DNA from: Daphnia carinata
Lineage: Eukaryota; Arthropoda; Branchiopoda; Diplostraca; Daphniidae
DNA: 64,000 nt
Assembly (NCBI RefSeq): GCF_022539665.2
Contig: NC_081339.1
Location: 2,070,017 to 2,134,016, forward strand
Direction: 5' to 3'
The position numbers and the translations under genes are program-made. Within the stretch, counting starts at the first letter, position 1. The number at the start of each line of letters is the position of its first letter. The notes under the pieces are model-generated. The model had not been told where the DNA came from. It was given only the letters and a program-made list of their open reading frames with translations, and did no database searches. Positions 13,601 through 27,754 of the stretch are shown here, in pieces.

Positions 13601-16600
13601 GAACGAGAGGGACATATTTATCGGAAGAGGCCATCGACAACGTCTGCGCTGCATTTTCGAACTCAATTTCCCTACAGAATCATATCTTATACACACCCTC
13701 GTACGGCTCTCTTTTCGCCCTCCTATTACCATCCGGCTTCTTCTTCTTCTATTTCTCCCCCTTCCATCGTAAAGAGAGAAAACGACTCTGAAACGGCAGT
13801 CGTTTCACCTGAAAAAAAAAAAAAAGAATAAAGAAATACACACACACATAGCGTACGACGACCGTCATAAAAATGCGCATCGTGCCAATATGTCACGGCC
13901 CTCTTCCACGCGACGACTGCCAAACTGCCGGCTCTACAATAGGGAGACGCGACACATGCTGTCTTCTCCTTTTTTTTTTTTTTATTTTAAAACTTCTTTA
14001 GCAATGCTAATAACAATAAAAAAAGAAGGGGGAAAAGAAAAGGAAAAAGGGGACATGGCAGACGAAGAGGAGGGACAAATATTTAAATTGTTTTACTGCG
14101 CAAAACGAGGGTGAATGATATGTTACTTATTTGCCATGTGCAGATATTGCTATTCGCTAGGGCAGCTTTCAAAAATATAAATAAAAACTAGTGCAATGGA
14201 GATAGGGGCAATGAAAAAAAAAAAAAATAACTACTGAAACTCGGTCGTGGTATAATATAATAAGGTTATAAATCATCATCAAAGTCATCGGCTGCTGTTC
14301 TCAGCGCCTGACGACCTTTAAAGGCTGCCGTATCACCGCGACGTTGTTAGTGTCAGCTGCGCGCTCTCGTTTTTTTATTATTTTGCTTGAAATAAAATGA
14401 CTTTTTTAAGGGGGGGAAATGTAAAAATGCGGACGTTTCACGGTTAGTTAGAAATTTGATTGAGTTCCAATCTCAGTAGCGCAGGATGCGTGAGAACCAG
14501 ACCGTATTTGGCGAAAAGCTATCAATATTGATTTTCGAAGCGAAAATCTGGTCATTTAGAAACTTCAACTGCCATTGTTTCATTCGTTATTTAATGATGG
14601 CAGCAGAAAGGGGAAAAAAAAAAAAATGAATAACCTGACTGTTTTAATTTGACATTTTCCTCTTTTTATTTTTCGTAAGGGTTCACAAGAACCCGAAACG
14701 GGTTCTGTTCGACTATAAAGGGATAAAAGAAAAGAAAAAAAAAAAGAGCACAGAGGACATGTATTGAATTTTTGAAGGCAAATGTCGTTTTCTATAGTTG
14801 GGCGTGTATGTATATATATATAATAAGTATGCGTGTTTCGATCGTATGCAGAAGAAGGCAAAAGCCGGCACGATGAGTAAATGGAGAAAAGATGTCATCC
14901 CCCCCCCCCTTTCCTTCCATCGGATTGGAAATTCAAATCAAGTCGAGTTGTTGGTTGAGCAGCAGAAATTGGGAAAAATAAATTTATTCGGAGGTCGGCG
15001 TTGTCATCCGACATGCTCGTAGCCATCGTTGGACATAACAACACGACGATGCTCAAAGGAGTTGCCCAGTTGCTCATCCGGATGGTCTCCCATTCACTCG
15101 CATGTCGATCGACGAGATCGATTTCTTACATTATCGACATATTTTGATTTTATTTCTTCTTTTGTTGATATTTTATTTTATTTTATTTTTTTTTTTTTTT
15201 TGAACGGGGAGGGGATTTTTACATATTACAAAACTTTTTTGGGTTGCATGTAGAAAATGCCAACCTGCCCTTCTATTTATTTTTGATTTTTCCTTTTTCT
15301 TTTTCTTCTTCTTCCTTCTCTCCTTGATGTAATGAAATCCAGTCGGTGGGGCTGATGGCTTTGGACAGATACTAAGTGATTGTTACACAGTGGACACGGA
15401 TAAATGGGTCCGACGGGGTCCACCGTGGGTCGGCTGACAAGCCAGCGCGCCCATCGAAAGAGGCGGAATACAAGAAAATAACAAATAAAAAAAAAAAAAA
15501 AAAGAGGGAAAAATAGTTGAGAACAAGAAGAAGAAGCAAAAGAAGAAAAAAGAGTAACTTGAAACTTTCAGAGACGGCTGTCACAAATGTTTTCTTTTTC
15601 ATGTTTTGAAACGGAGACGAGGGAAATCGAAGAAAAGAGAAAACCTACACGACTGAGGCAGTCAAACAAAAGAAATAAAAAGGGAAAAGAAAAAAAAACA
15701 GAAAGAAAGAAAAAGAAGACTAATGACGGTATCGAATCGAACAAGTGGTCGGAATAGGTCACAAACGAGTTTGTTTTTTTTTGTGCAGAGAGAGAGAGCC
15801 GGGGCGGATGAAACGGCCGCGTCTTTGGACGTGGATAAATCGCCGCACGTCCAACCTTCGTCTACCGCTGTCTATTACGGGGAGGCTAGGCAAATACATC
15901 GGGATCAAACGAAATCCATCAATACATGAAACACAGGTAGACACGTTATGCTTTAGAAATATATGTACACACACACACACACAGCAGTGTATACTTAATA
16001 AAAAAAATTTTAAAAAAATCTGTGATTGCATCGATCGATCGGATACATTCCGAACAAGTCGGGCAGAAAAATATTTAGAATGGAAACTGTTTTTTTTTTT
16101 TTTTTCTGAAGAAGAAGAAAACAAATGAATTCTTCGGCGTCATCGTCGTGGTAGTCTTGGTCGTCGGCTTCTATTGGCCATGCAATCAATCCATCATCGA
16201 CAAAAAGAAAGACGGTGGGTCCTTAAAGTAGATGGTCATGTTCGCCGTGCCGACCGTCGTTTTTATTTTGAGAAAAATAAATAAAATAAAATATATGTAT
16301 ATAAAAAATAAAAAATAAAAAAAAGGTTAGAGCTTTTCTTAGTAGGAATGGTTTTCCGATTCGGCTGACACGAAACGGAATATTCAGTGTCATTTTTCAA
16401 ATTTCTTTCTTTCTTTTTTTTTTCTTCTTACTTTGAAAAGGAGATTTGACACATTAAAGAGCTGCGTAAGAAAAGAAAAGGCTCGGGCTGCTTTCAAATG
16501 CAAACAATGGCGTCTCGGCTCTCGTGTGCACATGTGTGACACATAAGCAGGAGAGAACGGCGGGAAAGTAGATGCACGTAGCTCGTCGTTGGTGATCTTT

Positions 16601-19213
16601 TTGCCAGTTGTCACGGGCATAACAGTACGCTCGGCTCGTAGCTTCTAAACATTGCTTTCTCGGCCTGGCGTGAATCAATGACGGCACGCAGCGTCCAAAT
16701 TCATGCCGGTATAGACGCGCAAAAACGTATATAAATGTACGCATTTATTTTATTTTATTTTTTTTTTTTTGTATTCGTTCAGCAACCGCATAGAGAGGGA
16801 ATACAAGCAACCCGCAAGGGTTCCAACAGACGGGAGTCAGTGGCCTTTATTTTTTCTTAACACATATTCGGGATGCGCATGTTTTTGACCCACTTTGAAT
16901 ATCATTATTATTTTCTTATTTTCTTTTTTTTTTTCCTATTTTATTTATTTTGTTGTTTTTCTTATGTGTTTCCTACACATAGGGCAAACGATGGCCATAA
17001 AGCTCGCGCGCCATCTACATATCTATTCATTCAATTTATTAGGAATTCAGCTGAGAGGTTAAGTTGGCGATAAATCAATCGACCACACCGCCGTAACGGC
17101 CTCATAAACGCATCTAAGTTGTGTGCCGTTTTGATCCATCAGCGCGCCAATGACGATCATTTCGGGACGAATGGTCGAATAAGAATAAACGCAATGCGAA
17201 TAGTGCGGGATTTCTTTTTTTTTTTTCTTTCTTTCTTTTACGGACGTGCCAGAATTTCCGCGTTGCCGCTTTTTTTTACCGCAATGCAAATGTTGGGCGG
17301 CGCGAGCCGCGGTCGACTGCACATCTTTTATGACTTTCTTTTTTTTTTTTCTTTCGTTTTCCATATCATTCTCTTTTCTCGGCTCGCCATTTATGCGGTC
17401 ATTACGGCATCGCGGTGAAACAGGGTCAGCCAACGGTACAAACTTACTGATTTCCGACAGGTGGGCCAACGTGTGCGCGCGCGCGCAATCTTTATTCAAC
17501 TTAGCGAGAAACAATGACGGACCAATGAATAAAATGTAAGAACACACACAGCTACAATATAAGGGGGGGGGGGGAAATGCATGCATGGGTTCAACACTCT
17601 TCACAGTTTAACACAAGTCATGACTTTTATATTTCGTCAAATTTTTTTTAAGAACCCTCAACGTCATAAAAAGGCAAACAAAAAGGCAACACAGAGAAAG
17701 AGAGGAAAAAGAATGAAACAAAGCAGCTAGTCGACCACACGCTGCGAAATGAATTAACCCTCTCGTTCGCATCGCGCTGTGTTCGCTCAGTTGGTCGTTT
17801 TTTTTTTTTAAGACATCAGCAAGTAAACCATACAGCTAAAAACACAAAAAAAAAGGTGAATAATAATCTACGCTATAGTTTAGCATCAAGTATAAGAACG
17901 AAATGAACTCTCTAAAAATGCCGCCAATGTGCGTACAAATGTCGATCGAGAGTTCGAAGAGCTAAAGCCTCGACGTTGGCATTCGGATGTGTGAGAAGGC
18001 AAAGGAGAAAACGGAGCTGCGCAGACGGTCGTGAATAAAAAGGAAAAATTCCATTAAGGGCCCCAAAGAGAAAAAAAAAAAACAAAAAAAAAAAAAAAAC
18101 ACCACGCGCATCTACTTTACACACAAAGTCAATAAAAACAGTGTGACAAATGAGCGGCGCGTTCGACGGTTAAGAGGAGCGCCCTCTTCTTATTCGTTCT
18201 CTCTCTATGCGTCTCTTTCTCTTAACACGAAAAAAAAAAAATATATACAAGGGCTTGTCCAAAGACGGGAAAAATAAAAATAAAAAAATACCCCCAAAAA
18301 AAAAATAAACGATCCAGGTCAGAAAACAGTCGATAGAGGGGGGTAAGACTTTTGGAGAGAAGAAGAAGAAGAAAAAAAAAAAAAAAAAAAAAAGGCGCAC
18401 GATCACGATATTGGAAACGCAGCGTGTGTGCACTGACCTCAGCATGCGGCCTCTCACGTCGTCCATTTTTATTTATTTCTATTTTTTTTTTTTTTTTTTT
18501 TTAAGGAGAAACATTTTACGAGCATTGAATCCATTTCTCTTCTTTTTTTTTTTTTCCCGTTGCATCCTCGCATTTTCCTCTTCTAGTTCTTTTGCCTTCC
18601 TTCCACCAAACTCCACCTTTCGGTATGTGGCTTGAAACAGGGGAAGAAGAGGAATATGAAAAAAAAAAAATAAAATAAAAAAAAAATAAATAAAAAAAAA
18701 GTCCAAAATCAAAGCCGGAAAAGAGGGAACCGCCGCCGCCACCACCACCACCATCACCAGCGGCCACCACCAACCTCTTGAATAATTCAAAGTCGAGCAC
18801 GCCATTGAAAGCCCTGAAGAATGAAGAAGAACGACAGCCATATAGGAAAAGAAAAAAAAACGAGAAACGACAACGACAAGACAAAAAAGAAAAAGGAAAA
18901 CTGGAAAAGAAAGGGAAAATGAAAAACAAAAACAAAAAAAAAACAAATAAAAAGAACAACTGAAAAATGCCCTTATACGTACCCTGATACCTTCGCCCCA
19001 AACTGCGGCTAGACGCACGCAGATCTCGAGAATGGACAACATATTAGGCCTGTGGCATCTACGGAAGAGACATCTCGTGATGCTCGTCGTCATTCTTGTT
19101 TAACAATTCCGAGAAGAGCTCACCTGCACAGCGCACTCATTAACGGAATATCTGGAGAAAAGGCACGTCAAAATTCCCGATTACGAATTCAAAATGAATT
19201 GAGAGTTTTTTTT

Positions 19214-19238
19214 TGTGTGTGTGTGTGTGTGTGTGTGT
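19214..19238. repeat. (GT)n microsatellite
   Basis: About 12 GT units directly after a T run. Confidence 0.9.
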
Positions 19239-19588
19239 ACGGCATGATGGGCGTAGTTTGGCCGATATCTCCATCGAGTAGTAAGTATTGAATGCATCCA
19301 AAGATGGATATCTAGGGCAAAAAAATAACATAAGAAAAGCAACTGAAGATATATATTTTTTAAAACTCTAGAAGATGAAGGTAAAAAAAGGGCATATCAT
19401 AATAATAAACAAGAGAAAAATAAAGAAAGAAGGAAAAAAAAAAAAAACGAAAAAACAAAACAATAATCATTCCAGACAGGCGAGTCACGCAAATACATTC
19501 TGAAGGCGGATCCGCCCTTTCGTTTCTAGCGGCCCGCTGCTCGGTCATCAACTGAGGCGCAGTCAGCAACGTCATACGTCGAAAACAA

Positions 19589-19610
19589 GAGAGAGAGAGA
19601 GAGAGAGAGA
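19589..19610. repeat. (GA)n microsatellite
   Basis: About 11 GA units. A similar GA tract lies at about 24780-24799 and a CAA trinucleotide tract at about 19797-19821. Confidence 0.9.
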
Positions 19611-20892
19611 AACAACTTGCGCCACCATAAATCTGCACGGTAATAGACATGACGAACCGATGAACCACCCATCAATATTGATTGGTCACGTACGTCCGAC
19701 ATAGCGTGCCGTGAATCATCCAACAACACATTTCTCCCTAACAACTTACCAAGGCAAACAGCTTACACGGGGCGAAACAAAAAAAAAAACAACATCAGCA
19801 ACAACAACAACAACAACAACACAAAAACAAAGAAAGAAGCCAACGTCTTTACATACTTGTGAGCTTTAATCAATTGTACGGATGACTCGTTACGCTTGGA
19901 CGTCACTCTCACGGTCCGAAGAGATTTACATTTCAACTGCGGACGCATGACGGACAGTTAAGGCTCTCAACACCTTCGAATCGCCAAATGTCAACGTCCT
20001 TTTTATTAAAAAAAAAAAATAAAAATAATAATATTTACGTGCATTCCTCGAGTGGGTTTCGATGCGCACGACACAGGTAGATGGTTAACCTTTGTTCTAA
20101 ACGTTATGCGTACGAAAAAACACGGTTGGAAAGTAGACAGCGGAAGATAACTCATTTCTGCACGGAAAATGTTAGGACAAACAAAAGGTGCGCAGCCGGA
20201 GAAAGAAGGAGAGAATAAAAAAAAAAAAAAAAGTGGACTATTTCTGTTATTATTATTATTTGAAATTTCCTTTCATCTGCTTTTTCTGTATTTTCTTTTG
20301 TTTTGTTAGTTTAGTATTTTGTCTTTTTCAGGGGGGGGGGGGGGAGAGAGATTCTTAAAAAAAAAAAAAAAAAAAAAAGGCGGATATGGAAAACAAAAGG
20401 ATCCCTCTGTTTTTTTTTGTTTTTTTTTTTTATTTTCCAGTGAATTTCCTACTGGCGTAAGTATTTATCGTGGCCCAGTGCTTTTTTTCTCTTTCTTTCT
20501 TGCCTTTCACGGTGTTTTCTCCTCATGAGAAGAAGGTTCGTACCTTTTGTTGTTTTGTGTGTACAAAAAAAAACAAAAAACAAACGAGTCGGAGACGACG
20601 TGGCGTACACACTAGACTGAAACGCCGAGTTTTTAAGTAGCAACCGAGCGGCTATAGGCATTTAGCCGAATTATTTCCAGGACCAAACAATAGGAAAACC
20701 TGGCCTTTTTTTAAAATTCATCTATTTACTGTTTTCTTTTTTTTTTTTTTTCAGACATTTAAAAAAAAAAGACTCATATTTTTCTGCTTTATATTTCACC
20801 TTGGGGGGGGAGTGGAATAACAACGTTCCCATCGTCAATCAGTCGGCCGACTTAATTGAATAATCAACCAGGCACGCCATCATTTTTCCAGA

Positions 20893-20923
<31 letters not shown>

Positions 20924-21148
20924 AAATTTTTATTTCTTTTTTTTTTTTTTTGTTAAATCTTTTGCAACCGTCGTCATTTTTCTTGTCTACACGCCGCGCT
21001 GTGAATTGTCTAATGACGAGACACGTTACAGCGATGGCCGCGTGCAACGAGCCGGATTTCCCACAGTGGCCCGACTTGTGTTTACGTCCGCGCACGAACA
21101 CACAACCCATTCGCAAGCGGCATCTTCTATTAAGTGAAGAAGCAAAAA

Positions 21149-21181
<33 letters not shown>

Positions 21182-21795
21182 AAATGGACGAAACGATCTA
21201 ACCAAGTCATCGATTCGTTCCGTTCGAAAACGAGGAGGAGTGCGGCACGTCAGCAAAGTGTTTGCTTGAAAAAAAAATAAATAAATAACGTGTAATTATT
21301 CGCGCGCAGTCTCTCCCTCCGCCGAAAGATGATGAACACGGCGAACGCACACCGTTTCCGCCGCAATGAAATTTTTTCGAATTACAGACGTTTCAAACGG
21401 AAGAAACCGCTCGATTCCGGCATTCCTTTCCAATTGAAATGAGACAACGAAATGGCGTGTCATAAACGACATTCCTCAAGAATTCTTTCTTTTTTCCTGT
21501 TTCATTTTATTGATTGTATGTTTGCAAAATTCGCCTCTTTATCCACTCCCCCTTTCGTCTCTGTCAAAAAAAAAAAAAAAAAAAAAAAAAAACAACAACC
21601 AAAACAAAATTCCTTTGCCGTTTTATTTTACGTGTTTATTTGGGTGTGTGTATTTACCTTGGCTGTTATCTAGCTGATTCTTTTTTGTTTTCCTGTTTTT
21701 CAACATGACTTTTTGTTTGATCTTTGATGTTCACATTGTAGTTTGGGGCGTTTTCAGATGCGAGAGCCCATTACGCTCGAATGAATTGGATGTTG

Positions 21796-21820
21796 GTGTG
21801 TGTGTGTGTGTGTGTGTGTG
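21796..21820. repeat. (TG)n microsatellite
   Basis: About 12 TG units. Similar tracts lie at about 23379-23399 (GT) and 23762-23780 (AC). Confidence 0.9.
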
Positions 21821-21868
21821 CGTCTAGTGGAATAGCAGTCAGTCAAGTCCGTCCGGTCAGGGGTCCAG

Positions 21869-22545
21869 TCAGCCAAAAGGAAAATGGTTTTTGTGTACAA
21901 AAGACACGAAGGGGAGGAGCGAGTTGGCTCTTTTGAGGAACAACAACTGGCAGGACTTCATTTTCAACTCGATCAACTGCAGGGCATTCATGAGCTGACT
22001 TTTGGCTCTGGCAAAGTCATTCATTTCTCTTCTGACATCTTGCATCAATATTGAACAAACCATAATAAGCAGAGCGATGAAAGCAGATCGGCTGCATTCC
22101 CACTATCCTTTCGCTTCGCCCAAGCTTTTGCGCACAATGCCTAAGAGAAACACACACGCATATAACAAAAGAATATAACGATCGCTCCTCACTCCTTTTT
22201 TTTTTTTTTTGCTTTCGCGTTCTTCTTCGACCTCACGGCAGTTATCTGTTCTTTTTCTCTTTATTTGTCTTCGTTTATTTTATACACATCATACATCTAA
22301 CCGGAATGTTATAAAGGCAAAACGTAGCCGTAAATATTGAATCGAGACAAACAAGTCAGAGCTAATGAACGGCCGACACACACACGCGTAATCAACTGCA
22401 GTGGCGGTAGCTTGCCCAAGTCAAACACCAGCTGGATAATGGACGAGAAACTGTTTTTCTTTGAATGGAACACAAACTTCTGTTCGCAAATATATATATA
22501 ACCTTTCAGCAGCAATCTGAACAAAGTATATTTGGCCAATTCTTT
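21869..22545 (-). other. Possible coding exons of an unidentified membrane protein
   Basis: Two minus-strand stretches look more protein-like than the surrounding region. The first, about 22,365-22,545, reads with a segment containing SSIIQLVFDLGKLPPLQ. The second, about 21,870-22,095, reads a hydrophobic stretch (FIALLIMVCSIL) followed by a heptad-like charged segment beginning DVRREMNDFARAKSQL. Neither is interrupted by homopolymers. I could not join them by a confident splice pair or find a start, and I recognise no family. They may be exons of a gene in this otherwise empty region, or chance. Confidence 0.2.
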
Positions 22546-25500
22546 TTTCTTATGTGCAGGGGAGTTCGGCCTCCCTAAACGGAGTCAAAGAGACGGCAGC
22601 TGAGAGAGAGAATGAGTCCATCTAGGGTGGGCACCGGAAGGATAGGATATGGGAAGGAGGGGAAGGGGGACAGGTCTTGTGGACTTGTTCATTTCCTCCG
22701 ACTTTTTCCGCCCTCTCGCTCCATCGTACGTTGACATGCATTTGTATAGACGAACGGCCCGCTTTCCTTTCTCAATTACAGACCAGACGATTTATATATA
22801 TGGAAACACAACCGGACATGCACCCGGCTACCCTCGGCTGGAACCTTTTTTATTTTCAGTGATTCGTCAGTATAGATTTAGATTCGTTCGTTTCCTGCTT
22901 GACTCTGAAAAACCAAGAGAATAACATCGCCTTTTTTTCGCTGCACTTAGCCTACGACTTTGTCGGCGTTCGCCTTCCGTTCTGCCCGTCCGGAGTTGTG
23001 TGGATCCGCACAGTTTTTAAACGAAACCAGCATATTCACTACAATGAACTAGACATTTTTAATTATTTGATTACGAAATGCTACTGCAAGTGAAAGCGCA
23101 GTGTCTTTGCGTACGAGAAGAAATTTTAAAAGGGCAGCATCTAACAGCTACACGTGCTGCTGTTATAGGAAATGTGCAATTTACATAACTCAATTCGAGG
23201 CTTTGTTCTTAGTGTGTGCTGAAATAAAATCCTACTAGCAATATATGTATATTTTAGTTTTTTTTTTTCCCTCAGAAATAAAATGATCAAAAGGAAAAGA
23301 AAATAATGGATGCAAAATGGAAGTCAAAATGAGCTCCCGGAACTTTCGCCTCATTACTGCAAGGCAGAACACATCTGCGTGTGTGTGTGTGTGTGTGTTG
23401 GGATCTAATCAAATCAGTGTATTGTCATGCTACGCCATCCCACAAGGCGGCTACTACCTATTTTATGAAGGGTGTTGTTCGAGACAACGAGTCCGAGCCA
23501 TAGGCTCTCTGCTAACGCTATGTGGTAACGCGAGCGCTGCTTGATCATTAACTCGTTGAGGCTTGTGTTTTCTATTTTTATTGCACCTATCCGAAGCGGC
23601 CATCTATAACATAAATACACATATATACCTTTTTTTTTCTTTTTTCGGGATGTATCTATGTGCATATTTGTCGGATGGCGGAGGGAGAGAGAAGAGTGCC
23701 CGATAACCAGATAATATATCCGAAAAAAAACCCAGTTAAAACGACTCTGACGGTATAACTTACACACACACACACACACACCCCCCGAGTAACACGACGA
23801 CGACGATACGGGTGCATTTACGATGGACGCCCCGTCCGAAAGAGACGCGGGCTGCTGGCTTCGTTATGTATTCATGACCGGAGAGTTCCTCTCGCGAGGC
23901 ACGCGGCGGGTTCAATAACGAACGATAAAAAGAAAGAAAAACGCGGCGAGCAACCAAAGTCTTAGCGGCCGGCATCACTTTTACGTTGTTGATCCATTCA
24001 ATAATTTTTTTTTTTTTTTTTTTTTTTATTATTATAATTTTTTTTTTCACGGGAATAAATTACGACGAGAAGACGAACGTTGTTGTTTAGCTCTTTTTTT
24101 TTCTCTCTAATCAAACTATCGTCGTAGTGATCTATCGATAGGACGACGGAAAACAATCCAATCAACATAAAACAACAACAACAAAATATGGTTAGGTTAA
24201 GAATCTTTTTGCTCTTTTTTTTTTTTTGCCATAGATATACTGTAATACACCATATCGTCCCGTTGGTTGGGCTTATTTACAGCCGCCATTATCACTTTTA
24301 TGCGACTGTATTTGTAGATGAAATCTACCGGTAAAGAAAGGAAGCGGCCTGAAGGTCCGTTTGCACGCCAAAACAAATTTTTTTTTTTTTTTAAATTCGT
24401 TCACTACCGTGTCGGATGCAGTTAGAGCATGGTTTTTGTTCTCGAAGACAAAAGCTTCGTGATTTTTCGTTCGTGATGGCGCCGCGATTCGCATTCGTGC
24501 TCTGCTATTAGCGATTGTTTTATACGACAGCAGACGGTTATGCAGAAGAATTCCATTCGTGACCCGTTACTTCTGAGCTAAAAGTAAATAGCTTTAATGG
24601 ACCAGCGTGCATAGCTTTAGCCCAAACGTAACGGCGTTCTTCCATTCTTTTCGTGTGTCCTATCTTCGGAATTTTCACGAAAAAGATAGTCAACATATTT
24701 GTTCGAATAGAAATGTAACGTTGCAAACCACGGACTCTTTTCAAGCTTATCGTTTGTGTATTTAAACAAGTAGGAAAAAGAGAGAGAGAGAGAGAGAGAA
24801 AGGAATACCTTCACGACGGTGAAGCCATCAATTTAAAGAAATAATGCATCACCTTTGAGTGTGTAACGACGTACCACAGAGGCACTTGTTGGTCATCAGT
24901 GTTGCAACAGTCATTTCTTTTTAAAAATATATTTTAGAATAGTCTTACAGGTCGTTTTTGGAAGGAAAGAATGAACGCCATTGAGGCGCTAATGACTGCC
25001 TGTTAGAGCGTCCTCATTTTCTAGTTTGCCAAGTGAGCTAATGGCCGACAGTTGATGGAAGAAACGGACGAACACCGGGCAGGAAACGAAGGCACACACA
25101 TTTTACATTGTTATTTGATATCCAGCTGCTTGTCAATACGAACAGGATTTGTTCTTTTTCAAGCCCCACATTTCCCTTTTCTTTTTTGTTTCTGTAATTC
25201 TTTAACAAGGTGTACATGGAAATTTCCTTTTTGGCATATCGCTGATGGGTCTTTAGGCATTTGATGTCTACCCACAAATACGTGCACCACAAGCCCACAG
25301 TTGCTTTTTAAGAAGACAAGCTAGCCATCTTTATGCAAATAATGCTCCACTTTCAGGCCATCATCAAAATTGGGCGGCATTTATTTATTATTTTTTTTTT
25401 TTATCCTTCGTCTTTTGCTCATTTCTGCGAGGCAGAAACCGTTGGGACTGGGACTTTACCAAGGCGTATGTATATATTCATCATGCAAAGCTCATCTAAA

Positions 25501-27754
25501 TATTACGCACCACCATGCAAATACTTTTCTCTTTAAATGTCTAGCTTTAAGAATGATGATCACCGTCATCAAAGACTGGCGGTAGCAATCAAACATAAAG
25601 CAACGCAATCAAATAGCGGCAAGCAAATGCTACCCACGAGTAACGAGAAAAACAAAAAAAGAGCTGAAGACAATGGCGGAAAAGTTGGTTGATTAATGAT
25701 TAATTTGGCAGCTGTTGCTTCGTGTAGTCTATTGACCCTCTCCTTTCTTTTTTCTTGAAGCGAACCAGCAACTAAAAAAAAAAAATGCGTTCCAAATTGG
25801 CAGCTCATTTTGTGATTGTTTCCATAGTGATGCATTAATGCGATGCGGCCATCATCGCTTCACCGTTGCCCGTCGTGAATTAAGCGGCCGTCTCGTTATG
25901 TTCAGAGTAGGTCAAATTCGTGGCTCTCACACACGGCTGTATTTCTTATTTTTTTTTTTTTTAGGCTCGGGCACAAACATCGATTCCTTTTTTTGAATAT
26001 TCATGGCTCTTTTCGAGCAGGTGAGGGTGAACGAGGGTGCGGAGAAAACAGCTGCGCTCGATGTCGGCGATCGCTTTCTGTGTAATGCTCTTATGTGTAT
26101 GATACAGCGTCTAAGGGAGAAGGAAAATGTTGAAATCGATGTCGGCGCGACTCTTTGCCACAACAAAATTCCAATTTTGAATGATTTGAAAACGTGAAGA
26201 GAGCCCTTCGGCTTCGATAGCGAGAGGTGGGGCTACGTGATAAGCAATAAGAAATCTATCGTCGTTAAACAACGATGCAATACGAGAGGAGACGTGCATT
26301 TTAATCAGCTTTTTATCACAAGCAACAGGTGTCCATCAGCCAACGGTTTTCACGCTCATTTTTTTTTATTTTTGTTCTCTTTCTTTAAGCTTTTGTTTAT
26401 TATTTTTATTTCGTCGACATGATGGGGGGGCATATCAACGACAGCCACACAACGACTGGGACGTGACAAATGCCGAGCGCAACGGACCGCGACGAGAGGT
26501 TTCATGCCGCCCGTCGACTCGACATCAAGTCGATTGAGGATTTTCTCTCGTTTTGTGCAGCTTCTAACCTCTTCAGTTGTCTTTTCGTCGGCTTCGAAGA
26601 AGCTCAATTGCCACGTCTTTCTGTAATGACATACCAGCACCTTCTACTTTCATTTTTCTTTAGTCTTTTGTCAAGGCTTTTTCCCTTTTTTTTTTATTCT
26701 CATGATTCTCCTTTTCTTTGCGTGTGATTACATTTTCCTTCTCTTTGCCACCTCTTTTTCCCAACATTCTGTATGCATACAATTTCGGCATTCGCTCGTT
26801 TCAGATTGCACAAGAGGTAGCAACACATAAGTTATCGTGCACGCACTCTACGCTCAAAGAGAAGCATGTTCACGGACTATTGTTCGTGAAAAAAAATGGA
26901 AGAGAAGGGATGGGCGTGGGGATTATAACAACTTTACGTGAATTTGAGCTCCTTTTGTGTTGTATTAAACGAAAAAAAAAAAAAAAAAAAAAAAAAAACA
27001 GTTTGACTTCAGGTTGACAGGAATAAACGAGACCAACATGACTGTCCGCTCGGGGTTTCATCGTCGGCTGAGCACGACAAACAAACGCAGTGGCCAAACT
27101 CCCGTTTGCTCACAATTGCCCTTTTTCAGTAGGAAAAAAAAAAACGAAGGCCAGCATAATTTTCCACTAGACTTCACAAAGCAAAGAGCTGCCGATTCAG
27201 CATGGCGATGCTTTGCCTCTGTTTGCTCGTTCAAACTTTTGGTCAGACCTTTTGGGAAATTGAATCGCGTTTGCATAGCAAACTCGATTATAGGTCCCGT
27301 TTTTCTTGTTTGTCGGATGGCCATGTGCGACGGATACCCCTTTCGGATTGCTACGGGATGAAATAGCTGAACCACGAACCAGCGACTTTGGCAATGAGAT
27401 GCAAATTCTGCATCTTTTTTGGCGGTGTTCGTGCTTTACCAAAAGACCAACTTGCCATGTCGGCACGTCCAGCCAACACGTTCACAATTCTTGATGCCGG
27501 TTGTTTAGCAAGCAAAACCCTAACTGCACGTGACAGTTGGATTAACGTACGAAGAGAATGTATATTTGGCTCGAAAAGAATCATTGGAAAAAAAACCGTG
27601 GCAAATGCAAACGGTCAGAGCGAAAATTGCAAATTGGCAGCGGGATTAAAAAAAAAAAAAATCACACATTTCAACGGAACACCGCAAAGTGAGTCAAACG
27701 AAAAAAAAAAATAATAAAAAATAAACAATTCAAAGTACATATTGGCAATGAAAT

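Larger units (their letters stand above)
1..27700. other. Gene-poor, homopolymer-rich region
   Basis: No gene can be supported here. Open frames are short, and most are kept open by poly-Lys or poly-Phe from A or T runs. The stretch carries A or T runs of 10-29 nt every few hundred bases on both strands, for example T at 7504-7532 and A at 21151-21179 and 26972-26998. G/C runs occur near 3303, 8150, 17563 and 20331, and many CA, GA and AT microsatellites are present. This texture largely stops where the CNK gene ends near 27,750. The region could be intergenic, a long intron of a gene outside the window, or include the CNK 3' UTR at its right end. I saw no convincing tRNA, rRNA or known miRNA, but scanning by eye is weak for these. 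Confidence 0.7.

Noticed and set aside
18479-19093. Roughly 200-codon open frame on the minus strand
   Set aside because: Its composition is dominated by Phe and Lys from homopolymers, with no domain and no start context.
23885-23905. GGCACGCGGCGGG-like string resembling miR-124
   Set aside because: It diverges from the mature miR-124 as I recall it after about ten bases, and no flanking hairpin is evident.
27058-27714. Several open frames of 60-115 codons on both strands next to the CNK stop
   Set aside because: They overlap one another, share no splice logic or family features, and most likely lie in the CNK 3' UTR.
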